A DNA stretch of 64,000 bases from a bacterium (GTDB lineage: Bacteria; Actinomycetota; Acidimicrobiia; Spongiisociales; Spongiisociaceae): contig JAPPGV010000081.1 of the NCBI GenBank assembly GCA_028821235.1, positions 45,431 to 109,430 on the forward strand, given 5' to 3'. A model generated the notes under the pieces. The model saw only the letters and a program-made list of their open reading frames with translations. It searched no databases and was not told where the DNA came from. The translations under genes were made by a program, and so were the position numbers. Positions 7,532-15,538 of the stretch are shown piece by piece; the stretch's first letter is position 1; each line of letters starts with the position of its first letter.

Positions 7532-9223
7532 ATGCCCCGGGCAGCCCGGTTGGTGTGGCTCGACGACGCCGAGGCAAGGAACGCCGCTCTGGTCGGCGCC
7601 AAGGCAGCCCGGCTTGCAGAGGCTCGGAGGCAGGGCTTGCCGGTTCTCGACGGTTTCGTGGTGCCGGTGGCTGCGTCCGCCGCCGCCGTCGGAAAAGGGG
7701 TTGCCGTGCTCGGGTCCCGGCGCAACTCCGGAGCAGCCCGAACCGCCGTCTTCGGCCACGGGGCCGCAAGCCTCGCCTCGGAACTTGCCTCGGCCGCCGG
7801 GAAGGTGGGAGAGAGCCTGGTGGTGCGATCCTCCAGCCGCGCCGAGGCCGAGGGGATCTGGGCTGGCGCCTTCGCAACCTATGTGGGCCTCCGACCCGAC
7901 GAGGTGGCCGTCGGGGTGATCGGGTGCTGGGCATCCATCTTCAACCCGGAGGCCTTGAGGAGGGCGGAGATCGCCGGCATGGAGCCGGGCGACATCGGGA
8001 TGGGGGTCCTCGTACAGCCTGAACTGGCGCCCGCCTGCGGCGGGACCGCCACGGCGGGAGAGACGGGCAAGGTCACGGTGGTGGTGACGCCGGGACACCC
8101 GGGAGCCATCCGCGCCGGCCGGCAGCCGGGCGAGGTGGCGGTGGTAGCCGGAGACGGCACGGTCCAAGCCGGGGACGGCTCCCGGTGGAACTCCGACCTG
8201 GGCCGCGTCGCCCTCCTGGCGCGGCAGGCGAGCGAGCGACTGGGTTGTCGCCACATCGAGTGGGCGAAGGGCTGGAACGGCGACATCTACCTGCTCCAGG
8301 CACAGCCGGCGGCTCGCGTCCGAGAGGGGGCCGTTACGCCGCCGGCGCCCCGACCGTTGGGAGGAGGAGACCCGTACCTCCGCCGCCTGGTCCGGATGAT
8401 GGTCCGCTATCCGGGCCCGGTGGGCGAACGCTGGGTCTGGCCATGGGCGATCGGCATCGATCTCCCTGATCCCATCGCTGATGAGGGCGCGTCCAGAGCC
8501 CCTGCGGAGATTGCCGCCGACCTACGCCGGGGTGCGGCCGCACTCACAGCACAACGCTGGAGTGGGATCGGGAGCGACGCTCCCATGGAACGAGCCTGGT
8601 CAGCCCTCGGCCGGGGTGATCCGTCGTCGCTCCTAGACCTCATCCAGCGCTCCGGACCGGTCGATCCTGCCGAGGCGGCGTCACAGGTCCGGAGGCTGGC
8701 GGAACTGGCAGTGTCCCTCACCGGCACGGGAGTGATCCCGTCTCCGGGGTGGATGTGGTATGTGGACCCCGGCACCCTTGACGAACCGGAACGCGGGCCG
8801 GAAGGACTGAGCGGGCGGATCGGTCTCTCCCGATGGGACCCGTTCATCTACGGCGTCGCCGTTTCCCAGGGCAACAGCATCTCCGGCCGTCCTGCGGCAT
8901 CGGGATGGGGCGCGGGGCGCCTCATATCCGTCCGAACCGCAGACGATGCCGCCCGGCTCAGCCCAAGGAGCGTGATCGCGGCACGCCAACCCATCGGCAA
9001 TCTGGCGCCCCTGCTATGGAATGCGGCGGGTCTCATCACCTCCGACGGCGGTCCCGGCGCCCATCTCTTCGAAGTCGCTGAGTGGCTCGGGGTCCCTGCC
9101 GTGTGCGGGGCGGACATCGAAGCGTGGGCCGAGGCTGGATCCCGATGTTCGGGTCGGGAAGAGGATCTGGTCGTGGCTGTGGACGGAAGCCGCGGTCGCG
9201 TGCACGCACTTCCGGCCTCTTGA
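7532..9223 (+). CDS. PEP-synthase/rifampin-phosphotransferase-like dikinase without a pyruvate barrel
   Basis: This 563-residue protein starts with the ATP-binding domain of PEP synthases: GAKAARLAEARRQGLPV, LVVRSSSRAEAEGIWAG and IEWAKGWNGDIYLLQAQPA. It ends with the mobile phosphohistidine domain, SDGGPGAHLFEVAEWLG, with the catalytic His at about residue 511. The C-terminal PEP/pyruvate TIM barrel of true PEP synthases is absent, and a ~150-residue helical linker sits between the two domains. That architecture recalls rifampin phosphotransferase, where ATP phosphorylates a small molecule via the swivelling His. The acceptor is unknown. The open frame extends far upstream inside the M24 gene; the ATG 2 bp after that stop is the natural start. 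Confidence 0.75.
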   Translation: MPRAARLVWLDDAEARNAALVGAKAARLAEARRQGLPVLDGFVVPVAASAAAVGKGVAVLGSRRNSGAARTAVFGHGAASLASELASAAGKVGESLVVRSSSRAEAEGIWAGAFATYVGLRPDEVAVGVIGCWASIFNPEALRRAEIAGMEPGDIGMGVLVQPELAPACGGTATAGETGKVTVVVTPGHPGAIRAGRQPGEVAVVAGDGTVQAGDGSRWNSDLGRVALLARQASERLGCRHIEWAKGWNGDIYLLQAQPAARVREGAVTPPAPRPLGGGDPYLRRLVRMMVRYPGPVGERWVWPWAIGIDLPDPIADEGASRAPAEIAADLRRGAAALTAQRWSGIGSDAPMERAWSALGRGDPSSLLDLIQRSGPVDPAEAASQVRRLAELAVSLTGTGVIPSPGWMWYVDPGTLDEPERGPEGLSGRIGLSRWDPFIYGVAVSQGNSISGRPAASGWGAGRLISVRTADDAARLSPRSVIAARQPIGNLAPLLWNAAGLITSDGGPGAHLFEVAEWLGVPAVCGADIEAWAEAGSRCSGREEDLVVAVDGSRGRVHALPAS

Positions 9224-9236
9224 GCAGACGCCGCCG

Positions 9237-9264
9237 TTCGAGCGTGACCACCAACCGGTAGGCT
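9237..9264 (+). promoter_or_regulatory. Possible promoter for the CitE-like gene
   Basis: TTCGAG and TAGGCT, 16 bases apart, lie about 60 bp before the CitE-like ATG in a 103-bp gap. TAGGCT is a good actinobacterial -10; the -35 is poor. Confidence 0.25.
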
Positions 9265-9326
9265 GGAAACCCGAGCCGGCAATCGCGCCGGCTAGCTCAC
9301 CACACCGACCCGACGACGGGAGAAGG

Positions 9327-10217
9327 ATGCCGGCTATCGATGCGGTCCGTTCCATGCTCTTCGCCCCTGGGGACCGCCCGGATCTGATCATCAAGGCCGC
9401 GAGGTCGGACGCTGACGCGGTGATCGTCGACCTGGAGGATGCTGTGGCCGCCGGCGCCAAGGACGCCGCCCGCGCCAACCTCGCCGCCTGGCCCGGGCCC
9501 GACAGCGCCCTCCCCCACTTCGTTCGCATCAACGGCTTCGGCTCGGAGGCGATGTGGAAGGACCTGGTGGCCGCCGTAGAGGCAGGAGCCGAAGGCGTGA
9601 TCATTCCAAAGGCCGCCAACAGGGAGGTCATGCTCAAGGCGTGCGGCGCCCTGAGCGGGCTGGAGGCAGCAGCCGGACGGCCTGAGGGCTCGATCACCCT
9701 CATACCGATGATCGAGACCGCGCAGGGAGTGCTGAACGCGGTCGAGATCCTGGATGGCTGCCGGCGCGTCCAGGCGGTCATGTTCGGTAGCGGCGAGCAG
9801 GGCGACCTGGTGGCCGATCTCGGAGTGGAGTGGGAACCGGCGGGAACGGGCCTGGCCTATGCCCGATCCCGCGTGCTCCTCGCCGCGAGAGCAGCCGGCA
9901 TCCCGCATCCGATAGACGGCGTGTTCATGGACTACCGCGATCAGGAGGCGCTACGCACCGAGAGTCGGCTGGCCCGCCGCTCGGGGTACGTAGCCAAACT
10001 CGCCATCCATCCCGCTCAGGTGGAGGTGATCAACGAGGTCTTCACGCCCACTCCCGACGAGGTAGCCCGCCATCGTGCGGCCCTGGAGGCGTTCGACCGG
10101 GCCGAAGCAGAGGGGACGGGCTCGGTGGCCGTCGACGGCCGGATGGTGGATCGCGCAGTGGCCAGGACAGCCCGAGCAGTCCTAGCCCGGGCGCGCTCTA
10201 GTAGTCGATTACCGTGA
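9327..10217 (+). CDS. CitE-like HpcH/HpaI-family aldolase/lyase
   Basis: This 296-residue TIM-barrel protein belongs to the citrate-lyase beta/malyl-CoA lyase family. It begins VRSMLFAPGDRPD, has the acidic motif IVDLEDAV, the ITLIPMIETAQGV strand with the metal Glu, and ends with the KLAIHPAQVE element. Family members cleave or form beta-hydroxyacyl-CoA esters with Mg2+. No citrate-lyase alpha or gamma genes are present, so a stand-alone malyl/citramalyl-CoA-type lyase is likelier. GGGAGAAGG lies just before the chosen ATG; upstream codons run into the previous gene. Its last 20 bp overlap the end of the convergent M24 gene. Confidence 0.87.
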   Translation: MPAIDAVRSMLFAPGDRPDLIIKAARSDADAVIVDLEDAVAAGAKDAARANLAAWPGPDSALPHFVRINGFGSEAMWKDLVAAVEAGAEGVIIPKAANREVMLKACGALSGLEAAAGRPEGSITLIPMIETAQGVLNAVEILDGCRRVQAVMFGSGEQGDLVADLGVEWEPAGTGLAYARSRVLLAARAAGIPHPIDGVFMDYRDQEALRTESRLARRSGYVAKLAIHPAQVEVINEVFTPTPDEVARHRAALEAFDRAEAEGTGSVAVDGRMVDRAVARTARAVLARARSSSRLP

Positions 10218-11469
10218 TATCGTCCACCGGCCAGCGGGTGAGGACTTCGGCGCCCTTCTCCCGGACCACGATCATCTCCTCCACCCGCATCCCGTAACGG
10301 CCGTCGGGCTCCTGGGTCTCGACGGCCATCGTCATCCCCTCCAGGATCTCGATCGGGTGATCCACCGAGATCCCCCTCCAGATCAGGGGACGTTCGTAGA
10401 GTTGGAGCCCCAGACCATGCGCCCACTGGTTCGTGGTCATCTGCCAATAGTGCTCGGCCCCGTACCAGTCCATGCGCTCGCCCTCACGGTCAGGGAAGTG
10501 CATCGCCACCTCACCGGTGGTCACGCCGGGGCGGATGGCCTCGATCACGTCATACATCCAATCCCGCGCCCGCCGGTACGCATCATGGGAACGCTGCTTC
10601 GGCTTCCCGATGGAGAAGGTGCGGTAGTAGCACGACCGGTAGCCCTGGAAGGTGGCGCTGTAGAAGTCGGCGTACATGATGTCGCCGGGGCGAAGGATCC
10701 GGTCGGTGGTGTTCGCCTGATGCTTGGGCCAGGTGTTGGGACCACTGGTCAGGTATCCGCCCTCCACGGTGCCGCCCCTCCGCAGGATGGCCTCCACGGC
10801 TGCGCCCCAGACCTCCTGCTCCGGAACGCCGGGCTCGGCCGCCTTCTTGATGGCCATGAACCCGGCCTCGCAGATCGCCGATAGCACCCGAAGGCACTCG
10901 ACCTCGTCACGGGTCTTGGTCTGGCGGGCGGTATGGAGAGCGTCCGCCGCGCCTGCGCGGATGTCGAGCCCCCGCTCGCTCAGCTTGGCCGCCAACCCCG
11001 GCTGGGTGGAGTCGATCCCGACCGGATCCCGATGGACGCCGTAATCGTGGGCCGCCTCGACGATGAGGTCCGCCATCGTGTCGGCCAGGAACTCCCGAGC
11101 CGAGGGAGACCCGCTGGCGCGCGGAACGTTGCCCAGACCGGGTGCGGCATAGCGGATGTCCGGCAGCCATGGACAGTTGGCCCGCTCGTTGCTGGCGTGG
11201 TCGGCGGTGTCCCAGTGCACCACATCCCCGCCGGCGGTCAGGAAGCTGTAGTGATCGGCCCCCGAACCTCCCAGCATGGCCAACCCTGTCACGTAGCGGA
11301 TGTTGGGGTCGTCCAGCAGCAGCACAGAACCCAACCCTGCCTCGGCGATATGCTGCTGTGCCCGTGCCTTGCGCTCATCGCGCATGCGGGCCATGTTGAT
11401 CCGCTCCTCCCAATCGACCGCCATGGTCCCGAGGGTGCCTTCCATGTATGTCGGCTCGTACAGGCTCAT
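10198..11469 (-). CDS. M24-family (creatinase/prolidase-like) protein, second copy of the altered type
   Basis: This 423-residue protein is from the same subfamily as the 6291 gene; both share the WxHGLGLxxY element, the later DHPIEI/DHPVEI element and the ETQ strand. The metal strand reads ADFYSATFQGYRSCYYRT, again with Cys where the second metal Asp belongs. It keeps a His in WPKHQ that the other copy lacks. AAGGAGGGGACACG before the ATG is a very strong ribosome site. It is the last gene of the long minus-strand run, 23 bp after E2. A creatinase-like or amidase-like role fits the cluster; true aminopeptidase activity is doubtful without the ligand. Confidence 0.85.
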   Translation of the reverse strand: MSLYEPTYMEGTLGTMAVDWEERINMARMRDERKARAQQHIAEAGLGSVLLLDDPNIRYVTGLAMLGGSGADHYSFLTAGGDVVHWDTADHASNERANCPWLPDIRYAAPGLGNVPRASGSPSAREFLADTMADLIVEAAHDYGVHRDPVGIDSTQPGLAAKLSERGLDIRAGAADALHTARQTKTRDEVECLRVLSAICEAGFMAIKKAAEPGVPEQEVWGAAVEAILRRGGTVEGGYLTSGPNTWPKHQANTTDRILRPGDIMYADFYSATFQGYRSCYYRTFSIGKPKQRSHDAYRRARDWMYDVIEAIRPGVTTGEVAMHFPDREGERMDWYGAEHYWQMTTNQWAHGLGLQLYERPLIWRGISVDHPIEILEGMTMAVETQEPDGRYGMRVEEMIVVREKGAEVLTRWPVDDITVIDY

Positions 11470-11492
11470 CGTGTCCCCTCCTTGCAGGTCGG

Positions 11493-12650
11493 TCAGTTTC
11501 CGGTTCGGTCCGGAGGCCCGAGGTGCGCGACGAGGGCGGCAAGGAACTTGGCGCCCTCCATCCCGTCGAAGACCCGGTGATCCCCGGTCAGCGTGAGCCG
11601 CACCGTCGGCGCCGCCACCAGCATCCCCTCAACCACTACCGGTCTGGGCTTCACGGCGCCCACGGCCAGGATGCCGGCCTCCGGGGGGTTGATGAGAGCC
11701 GCGAACTCGTCAATCCCGGCGGCGCCCAGATTCGACACCGTGAAGGTGCCCCCCTCGAGGTCCCCGGGGCGCAGCCGTCCCTGACGGGCCGCCTGCTCGA
11801 CGCGGCGGCGTTCGACTGCTGTCCGCTCCAGCGACAACGCGGCGGCGTCCGCGATGACAGGCACCAGCAGTCCGTCATCGACCGCGACGGCTAACCCGAG
11901 ATTGACGACAGGGTGAACCCGGACCGAGGGTGGATCGGCCTCGACCCAGCCGGCGTTTACGGATGGAACCTCGGTCAGGGCCTGGGCGGTCGCCCACAGC
12001 AATAGGTCCGTATAGGTCGCCTTCGGCCTTCCGGCGGCCTGATCCGGCATCTCGATGACAACCTCGCGCACGAGCCTGAACTGCGGAATCGCCGCTGATC
12101 TGGTCATACGCGCGGCAATCGACCGGCGCATTGCAGACAGCGGACCGGGCTCCCCGGCCTGAGCCTGCGCTGCCTCGTGCGCCTTCATCACATCGGCTTC
12201 GGTGACCCTCCCACCGGGTCCTGTCCCTTCCACACCGGCGGGGTCGAGGCCGAGTTCCGCCGCCCGGCGGCGGGCCAACGGTGAAACCGGCTTCCGCCGC
12301 GACCTCCCGGCCGCCGGGCGCGAGGGCCGCGCGCCCATTGAGCGCGTCTCGCGAGCCCCATCCGGCGCGGGACTCTCGGGCGGTGCCGAGTCGAGCGAGG
12401 GCGGTTGCGAGGAGGGATCGTCCGCTATCCACGCGATGGGCGCTCCGGTAGCAGCGGTAGCCTGCGTTTCCAGGAGGATGGCAACCAGATACCCGCCGAC
12501 GGGGGACTCGAAAGCCACCTCGGCCTTGTCCGTCTCGATGACCGCCAGGAGTTCGCCCTCCTCGACCCGGTCGCCCAGAGACTTGAGCCACTCCACGAGG
12601 ACGCCCTCGCTCATGTCCTGGCCCAGCCGGGGCATCTTCACCAGCCGCAT
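11493..12650 (-). CDS. Dihydrolipoamide acyltransferase (E2) of a 2-oxoacid/acetoin dehydrogenase complex
   Basis: This 385-residue E2 has one lipoyl domain (residues ~1-78, lipoyl Lys42 in ETDKAEV), a Pro/Ser-rich linker, a peripheral subunit-binding domain (~122-156, SPLARRRAAELGLD) and the acyltransferase core (~170-385). The catalytic GDHRVFDG holds His358 and Asp362. It would transfer the acyl group made by E1 onto CoA. The matching E1 alpha and beta lie 7 kb upstream in the same direction, separated by a hyuAB-aminotransferase module and two SDRs. No E3 is visible, so a dihydrolipoamide dehydrogenase encoded elsewhere must be shared. Confidence 0.93.
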   Translation of the reverse strand: MRLVKMPRLGQDMSEGVLVEWLKSLGDRVEEGELLAVIETDKAEVAFESPVGGYLVAILLETQATAATGAPIAWIADDPSSQPPSLDSAPPESPAPDGARETRSMGARPSRPAAGRSRRKPVSPLARRRAAELGLDPAGVEGTGPGGRVTEADVMKAHEAAQAQAGEPGPLSAMRRSIAARMTRSAAIPQFRLVREVVIEMPDQAAGRPKATYTDLLLWATAQALTEVPSVNAGWVEADPPSVRVHPVVNLGLAVAVDDGLLVPVIADAAALSLERTAVERRRVEQAARQGRLRPGDLEGGTFTVSNLGAAGIDEFAALINPPEAGILAVGAVKPRPVVVEGMLVAAPTVRLTLTGDHRVFDGMEGAKFLAALVAHLGPPDRTGN

Positions 12651-12682
12651 GGTCTCCCTCCCCGTCCCATCAAGCCTTGCAC

Positions 12683-13438
12683 TTAGTGCAGCGTCCAGCC
12701 GCCGTCGGCGGTGACCACGGCGCCGGTCACGTAGCTGGCCTCATCGGAGACCAGGAACGCGATGACCGATGCGATTTCCTCCGGTAGAGCGTGGCGGCCC
12801 ATCGGCGTACCCGAGAGCATCTCCCGCCATCGGTCGGGGTCGTCCCGCCGCAGATCGGCATTCATCCCGGTAGCGGTGGCCCCCGGCGCCACCGCATTCA
12901 CCCGGATCCCGTATGGAGCGGTCTCGAATGCGGCGGAGCGGGTCAGCATGGTGACGGCGCCCTTGGAGGCGGTGTAAGCGGCGTGTCCGGCAATGGGCAA
13001 CACCGCCTCGATGGACCCCACGTTCGCGATCGCCCCCCGGATGCCTCCTTCGATCATGGAGGCCACCACGTCCCGCGCCAGCCGGAAGGGTGCCTTGAGG
13101 TTGATGTCGATGGTGAGATCCCAGGTCTCCCGCGAGTGCTCCAGGATCGGCTGGCGAATGAGTATCGCGGCCGCGTTGACCAGGATGTCGATGCGCCGGT
13201 CCCAGTGCCGCAGTGCGGTTTGCACCACCTCGGTACAGGCCTGCGCCAGGCTCAGGTCGGCGGTGAGGGCAACGTGCGATCCGCCAAGGCTCGCAAGCAG
13301 GTCGGCCAGGCCCGCTTCGTCCCGGTCAACACACAGCAGGTTGGCGCCGTCACCGGCCAACCGGTTGGCGGTGGCCCTTCCGATGCCGGATGCGGCGCCG
13401 GTGACGATGGCGTTCTTACCCGAGAAGCGCCCGGTCAT
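12683..13438 (-). CDS. Short-chain dehydrogenase/reductase (SDR)
   Basis: This 251-residue classical SDR has the nucleotide motif TGAASGIGRA near the N-terminus, NVGS with the catalytic Ser region, and YTASKGAV with the Tyr-x3-Lys pair. The C-terminus YVTGAVVTADGGW is the family's standard ending. It oxidises or reduces a hydroxyl/keto group with NAD(P)H. Its ATG overlaps the stop of the upstream SDR by ATGA, so the two are translationally coupled. Two adjacent SDRs with E1/E2 genes could act on an alpha-hydroxyketone, but the substrate is not shown. Confidence 0.9.
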   Translation of the reverse strand: MTGRFSGKNAIVTGAASGIGRATANRLAGDGANLLCVDRDEAGLADLLASLGGSHVALTADLSLAQACTEVVQTALRHWDRRIDILVNAAAILIRQPILEHSRETWDLTIDINLKAPFRLARDVVASMIEGGIRGAIANVGSIEAVLPIAGHAAYTASKGAVTMLTRSAAFETAPYGIRVNAVAPGATATGMNADLRRDDPDRWREMLSGTPMGRHALPEEIASVIAFLVSDEASYVTGAVVTADGGWTLH

Positions 13439-14184
13439 AGCAGCATGTACCCCCCGTCCGCATAGACGGACGTGCCCGTCACGTAGGAGGCGTCATCGCT
13501 GAGGAGGAAGGAGACACACGTTCCGATTTCCTGTGGCTCCCCCAGGCGGCCGATGGGAATCAGCTTCGGAGCTTCCCGCCGGTAGATGTCCGGCGTCATC
13601 TCGGTGTCCACCGAACCGGGGCTGACCGCGTTTACCCGGATACCGAAGGGACCCAGTTCCAATGCCAGGACCTTGGTTACCGACAGAAGGCCTCCTTTCG
13701 AGGAGGCATAGGGAACCTGGTCGGGATAGGCGATGGTGTCCTCGGCCGAACTGATGTTGACGATCGCCCCGGTCAAGGCGTTCCGGACCCAGTAGCTCGC
13801 CACCTCTTGGCACAGGAAGAAGACAGCCGTGAGGTTGGTCTCGATCATGTCATCGAGGTTGCGGTCGGGCTGGTCCCAGAAGGGAACGAAGATGTTGAGC
13901 GCCGCGTTGTTGACCAACCCGTCGATCCGGCCGAAGCTGTCGAGGGCCGAGCGTAGAAGCAGGGACGGTGTACCGGGGTCCTTCAGGTCGGCCACCACCA
14001 CCGTCCCCGAACTCCCGGCCTCTTCGACCAGTTCCCTGGTTCGCTCCAGGTCTGCGCCGGTGCGGGACGTGACGACCAACCGGTATCCGCGCTCGGCGAG
14101 GGTGACGGCGATCCCCCTTCCGATCCCCCCGCCTGCTCCGGTGACGATGGCGACCGGTGCGTCGGAGGAAGGCCCGGCGCCCAT
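13435..14184 (-). CDS. Short-chain dehydrogenase/reductase (SDR)
   Basis: This 249-residue SDR is a paralogue of its downstream neighbour. It has TGAGGGIGRG, NNAALN, NISSAEDT and YASSKGGL (catalytic Tyr and Lys), and ends YVTGTSVYADGGY. I took the ATG at 14184, which shares one base with the upstream aminotransferase stop (TGATG). The frame can be read 40 codons further up, but that part is Arg-rich and unlike an SDR. It is tightly coupled to both neighbours. Confidence 0.9.
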   Translation of the reverse strand: MGAGPSSDAPVAIVTGAGGGIGRGIAVTLAERGYRLVVTSRTGADLERTRELVEEAGSSGTVVVADLKDPGTPSLLLRSALDSFGRIDGLVNNAALNIFVPFWDQPDRNLDDMIETNLTAVFFLCQEVASYWVRNALTGAIVNISSAEDTIAYPDQVPYASSKGGLLSVTKVLALELGPFGIRVNAVSPGSVDTEMTPDIYRREAPKLIPIGRLGEPQEIGTCVSFLLSDDASYVTGTSVYADGGYMLL

Positions 14185-15536
14185 CAGGAGACCATTCCCA
14201 TCACGGTGTCGAGCACCTCGGCGAGGCGATCGACATCCGCCTCGGTGTGACCGTAGGACACCACACCGGGGTGGACGGGCGGCCACAGCACACCATGCGC
14301 GCACAGGCCGAGCAGGACCGCGGCCGTCAGGACCGGGTCGCCGGCCAGCACCTCCCGCCGGTTGCTGGGAGGCGTCTCGGTGAAGTGCAGCTGGAAGATC
14401 GAGCCGAAGCCGGTCATGTGTCCCACTCCGTGGGAGTCGAGAACCTCCTGGAGGGTGCTGATCAGCCGGGCGCCGAGATGGTCGACGTGTTCCAGGACCG
14501 GCTCGCGCTCCAGCACATCCAGGACCGCCATCCCGGCCGCCAGGGACACGGGATTACCGGTGAAGGTACCCGAATGGAAGATGTGGGTGCCCCCGGCCTG
14601 CGCCGAGGGGCCGAGTACCGCCTCCATGATGTCGGCCCGGCCTCCCATCGCCGAGAGGGGCAGCCCGCCGCCGATGGCCTTCCCGAGACACGACAGATCC
14701 GGCGTGACGCCCAGGTACTCGGGCGCGCCGCCGACGCCGAGGCGCAGGCCGGTGACGACCTCGTCGAAGATCAAGACGATCCCGTGTCTCGTGGTGAGTT
14801 CGCGCACCGCCGCGGCAAACCGGCGATCCGCCACCACCGCCCCGCCGGTGGAGAACGCCACCGGCTCCATCACCACCGCGGCCAGTTCGCCCGCGTGCGC
14901 CTCGATCAGGGCGGCGGCGTTCTTCGCGTCGTTGTAGGGAAGCAGTAGGACCTCGTCCGCGATGCGGGGTGGAACGCCGGCCGAGTCCATGACCGGTCGG
15001 GGACGGCGCGCCGAGCCCGCCACCTGCCGAGACCCCGAAGAAACCAGGAAATAGTCGTCCGAGCCGTGGAAGTTGCCCTCGAACTTGCCGTAGCGGGTCT
15101 TTCCGGTGAAAGCTCGCGCCGCCCGGAGCGCCGTCCGGACCGCTTCCGACCCGGTGTTGGCGAACCGGAGGCGCTCCAGGTAGGGCATGAGGCTCCGCAG
15201 CCGCTCCGCGAACCGTGCCTCGACCGGTGTGGGGGCCAGGACGGTTGCCAGCCGCCCGATCTGTTGCCTGACCGCTCGCACTACCTCCGGATGGCAATGC
15301 CCGAGGAGTGACGACCCGGCGCCCATGAGGTAGTCGGCGTAGTCGTTCCCGTCGACATCGGTCACGTGCCCGCCCCGGCCGCCCGACAGGACCACCGGAT
15401 AGGGCTCGTAGAACTTGGCGGCGCCCGACACCCCCATGGGGAGGACGCCGCCGCTCTCCCGCCAGGAGACGCTCGAACCCGGGGTCCGTTCGCGGTACAG
15501 CGCCTCGACCTTCCGGCGGAAGGGCTCGATGTCCAT
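14184..15536 (-). CDS. Class III PLP aminotransferase, glutamate-1-semialdehyde aminomutase-like (copy 1)
   Basis: This ~450-residue fold-type I PLP enzyme has DVDGNDYADYLMGAGSSLLG near the N-terminus, ANTGSEAV for cofactor binding, IFDEVVTG with the PLP-pyridine Asp, and CLGKAIGGG with the Schiff-base lysine at about residue 287. GSAM-type enzymes shift an amino group between adjacent carbons or transaminate omega-amino acids. It is not a heme-pathway gene: no other hem genes are near, and it follows hyuB directly. Start is ATG at 15536, or GTG at 15539, which overlaps the hyuB stop (TAGTG). A second copy sits in the same position behind the other hyuAB pair at 22682. Confidence 0.9.
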   Translation of the reverse strand: MDIEPFRRKVEALYRERTPGSSVSWRESGGVLPMGVSGAAKFYEPYPVVLSGGRGGHVTDVDGNDYADYLMGAGSSLLGHCHPEVVRAVRQQIGRLATVLAPTPVEARFAERLRSLMPYLERLRFANTGSEAVRTALRAARAFTGKTRYGKFEGNFHGSDDYFLVSSGSRQVAGSARRPRPVMDSAGVPPRIADEVLLLPYNDAKNAAALIEAHAGELAAVVMEPVAFSTGGAVVADRRFAAAVRELTTRHGIVLIFDEVVTGLRLGVGGAPEYLGVTPDLSCLGKAIGGGLPLSAMGGRADIMEAVLGPSAQAGGTHIFHSGTFTGNPVSLAAGMAVLDVLEREPVLEHVDHLGARLISTLQEVLDSHGVGHMTGFGSIFQLHFTETPPSNRREVLAGDPVLTAAVLLGLCAHGVLWPPVHPGVVSYGHTEADVDRLAEVLDTVMGMVS

Positions 15537-15538
15537 CA

